This document shows, one piece after another, positions 51,156 to 51,489 of a stretch of DNA of 51,489 nt (position 1 is its first letter; each line of letters starts with the position of its first letter). The notes beneath the pieces were generated by a model, which searched no databases, was not told where the DNA came from, and saw nothing but the letters and a program-made list of their open reading frames with translations. The stretch spans positions 1 through 51,489 of the forward strand of contig JABCZK010000032.1 in the NCBI GenBank assembly GCA_013289695.1. Reading direction: 5' to 3'. Made by a program: the position numbers and the translations under genes. Source of the stretch: Acidobacteriota bacterium. Its GTDB lineage: Bacteria; Acidobacteriota; Terriglobia; Acidiferrales; UBA7541.

Positions 51156-51178
51156 GCTGCGCCCCAGCTTGCCACGCA
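51156..51178 (+). repeat. 23-bp direct repeat, copy 2
   Basis: Identical to 12299-12321; intergenic. Confidence 0.6.
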
Positions 51179-51330
51179 TTCCAACTCAAGCACCCGTTGC
51201 AGCGCCCAGCCTGCCATTCGCGGCGCAGCCCGCAGGCTGTGCGGCAGGCACACCGCCGACGGAGCCTTGGTGTTGAACTTGTACTGGCCGCTCGTCTAGA
51301 AGACGCGTCAATCAGGACGTGGCGCGTGAA

Positions 51331-51364
51331 CTTTCTCTCTTTCTCTCTTTCTCTTTCTCTCTTC
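51331..51364. repeat. CT-rich simple-sequence tract
   Basis: About 34 bases of CTTT/CTCT units on the plus strand. Prone to slippage; no coding or known regulatory role. Confidence 0.7.
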
Positions 51365-51377
51365 GTGTCAACGCAAA

Positions 51378-51415
51378 GTAGAAATGTCCGGTTTTTCGCA
51401 AGGTAGAAATGTCCG
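51378..51415. mobile_element. Possible insertion-sequence terminus (tandem repeats)
   Basis: GTAGAAATGTCCG occurs at 51378-51390 and again at 51403-51415, 25 bases apart. Closely spaced repeated motifs at a boundary resemble the multiple terminal repeats of IS21-type elements. The element itself would lie beyond the window; no transposase frame is visible. Confidence 0.35.
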
Positions 51416-51489
51416 CTTCCATGGCTTCCTCCAAGGATGATCGGGGGGTGGGCTGCTGTACTTGGTTTTGCTCTTGGCTGGGGGTTTTT

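Larger units (their letters stand above)
51068..51489. other. Terminal intergenic region, 422 bp
   Basis: Holds the second copy of the 23-bp repeat, a CT-rich tract and a direct repeat that may mark an insertion-sequence end. No gene is convincing up to the window edge. Confidence 0.5.

Noticed and set aside
1..51489. CRISPR array, tRNA, rRNA or prophage
   Set aside because: No regularly spaced repeats of CRISPR type, no cloverleaf-like tRNA sequence noticed in the gaps, no structural phage genes. A tRNA scan was not possible by eye alone.

Overview
The window is a GC-rich bacterial chromosome segment of mainly housekeeping and envelope genes. Several things point to Acidobacteriota, probably a Terriglobia-like soil lineage, possibly from a metagenome assembly: strong G/C bias at codon third positions, the futalosine menaquinone genes mqnA and mqnC, many secreted peptidases and histidine kinases, and dispersed palindromic repeats in short intergenic gaps. 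No rRNA, tRNA, CRISPR array, prophage or complete transposon was seen. The taxonomic call is inference from gene style, not from a marker search.

Layout. 0-3.7 kb: a MEDS/PAS histidine kinase (cut by the left edge), a single-domain response regulator and three small unknown proteins. 3.7-8.0 kb: a membrane histidine kinase followed by an ABC exporter pair. 8.1-15.8 kb: an exported tandem M42 peptidase, a deoxynucleoside kinase, a TPR protein, an exported amidohydrolase and a Tat-exported Ntn hydrolase. 15.9-18.2 kb (minus): a catalytically dead CtpA-like S41 protein in operon with a YibQ-type deacetylase lipoprotein. 18.2-21.4 kb: a gene-poor, decaying stretch with two pseudogenes (response regulator, MmcQ/YjbR), a small unknown protein and a PilZ protein. 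21.5-27.0 kb: a GT39-like transferase, topA and a multiply frameshifted dprA. 27.1-32.3 kb: a secreted glycoside hydrolase with a discoidin domain, a Ycf48-like repeat protein and an M23-like protein. 32.4-35.2 kb: mqnA, a MOSC protein and mqnC. 35.3-39.0 kb (minus): histidine kinase, RNase HI and a zinc-ribbon coiled-coil protein. 39.1-42.2 kb: ECF sigma, anti-sigma and zinc-ribbon membrane protein, a 4-OT-like tautomerase and two small membrane or pilin-like proteins. 42.5-51.1 kb: an M16 active/inactive pair, a quinone oxidoreductase and an exported TldD/TldE-like pair. The right edge carries a CT-rich tract and direct repeats resembling an IS terminus.

A theme runs through the window: exported hydrolases in which a catalytic copy is paired with a copy lacking catalytic residues (M42 tandem halves, M16 pair, TldD/TldE pair), plus a stand-alone dead S41 protein and an M23 domain missing one metal ligand. 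A second theme is extended -10 promoters (TGN-TANNNT) a few bases from the start codon, suggesting leaderless or nearly leaderless transcripts for several genes. A third is gene decay around 20-27 kb (two in-frame TAG codons and at least five frameshifts), which is either real pseudogenisation or local assembly error.
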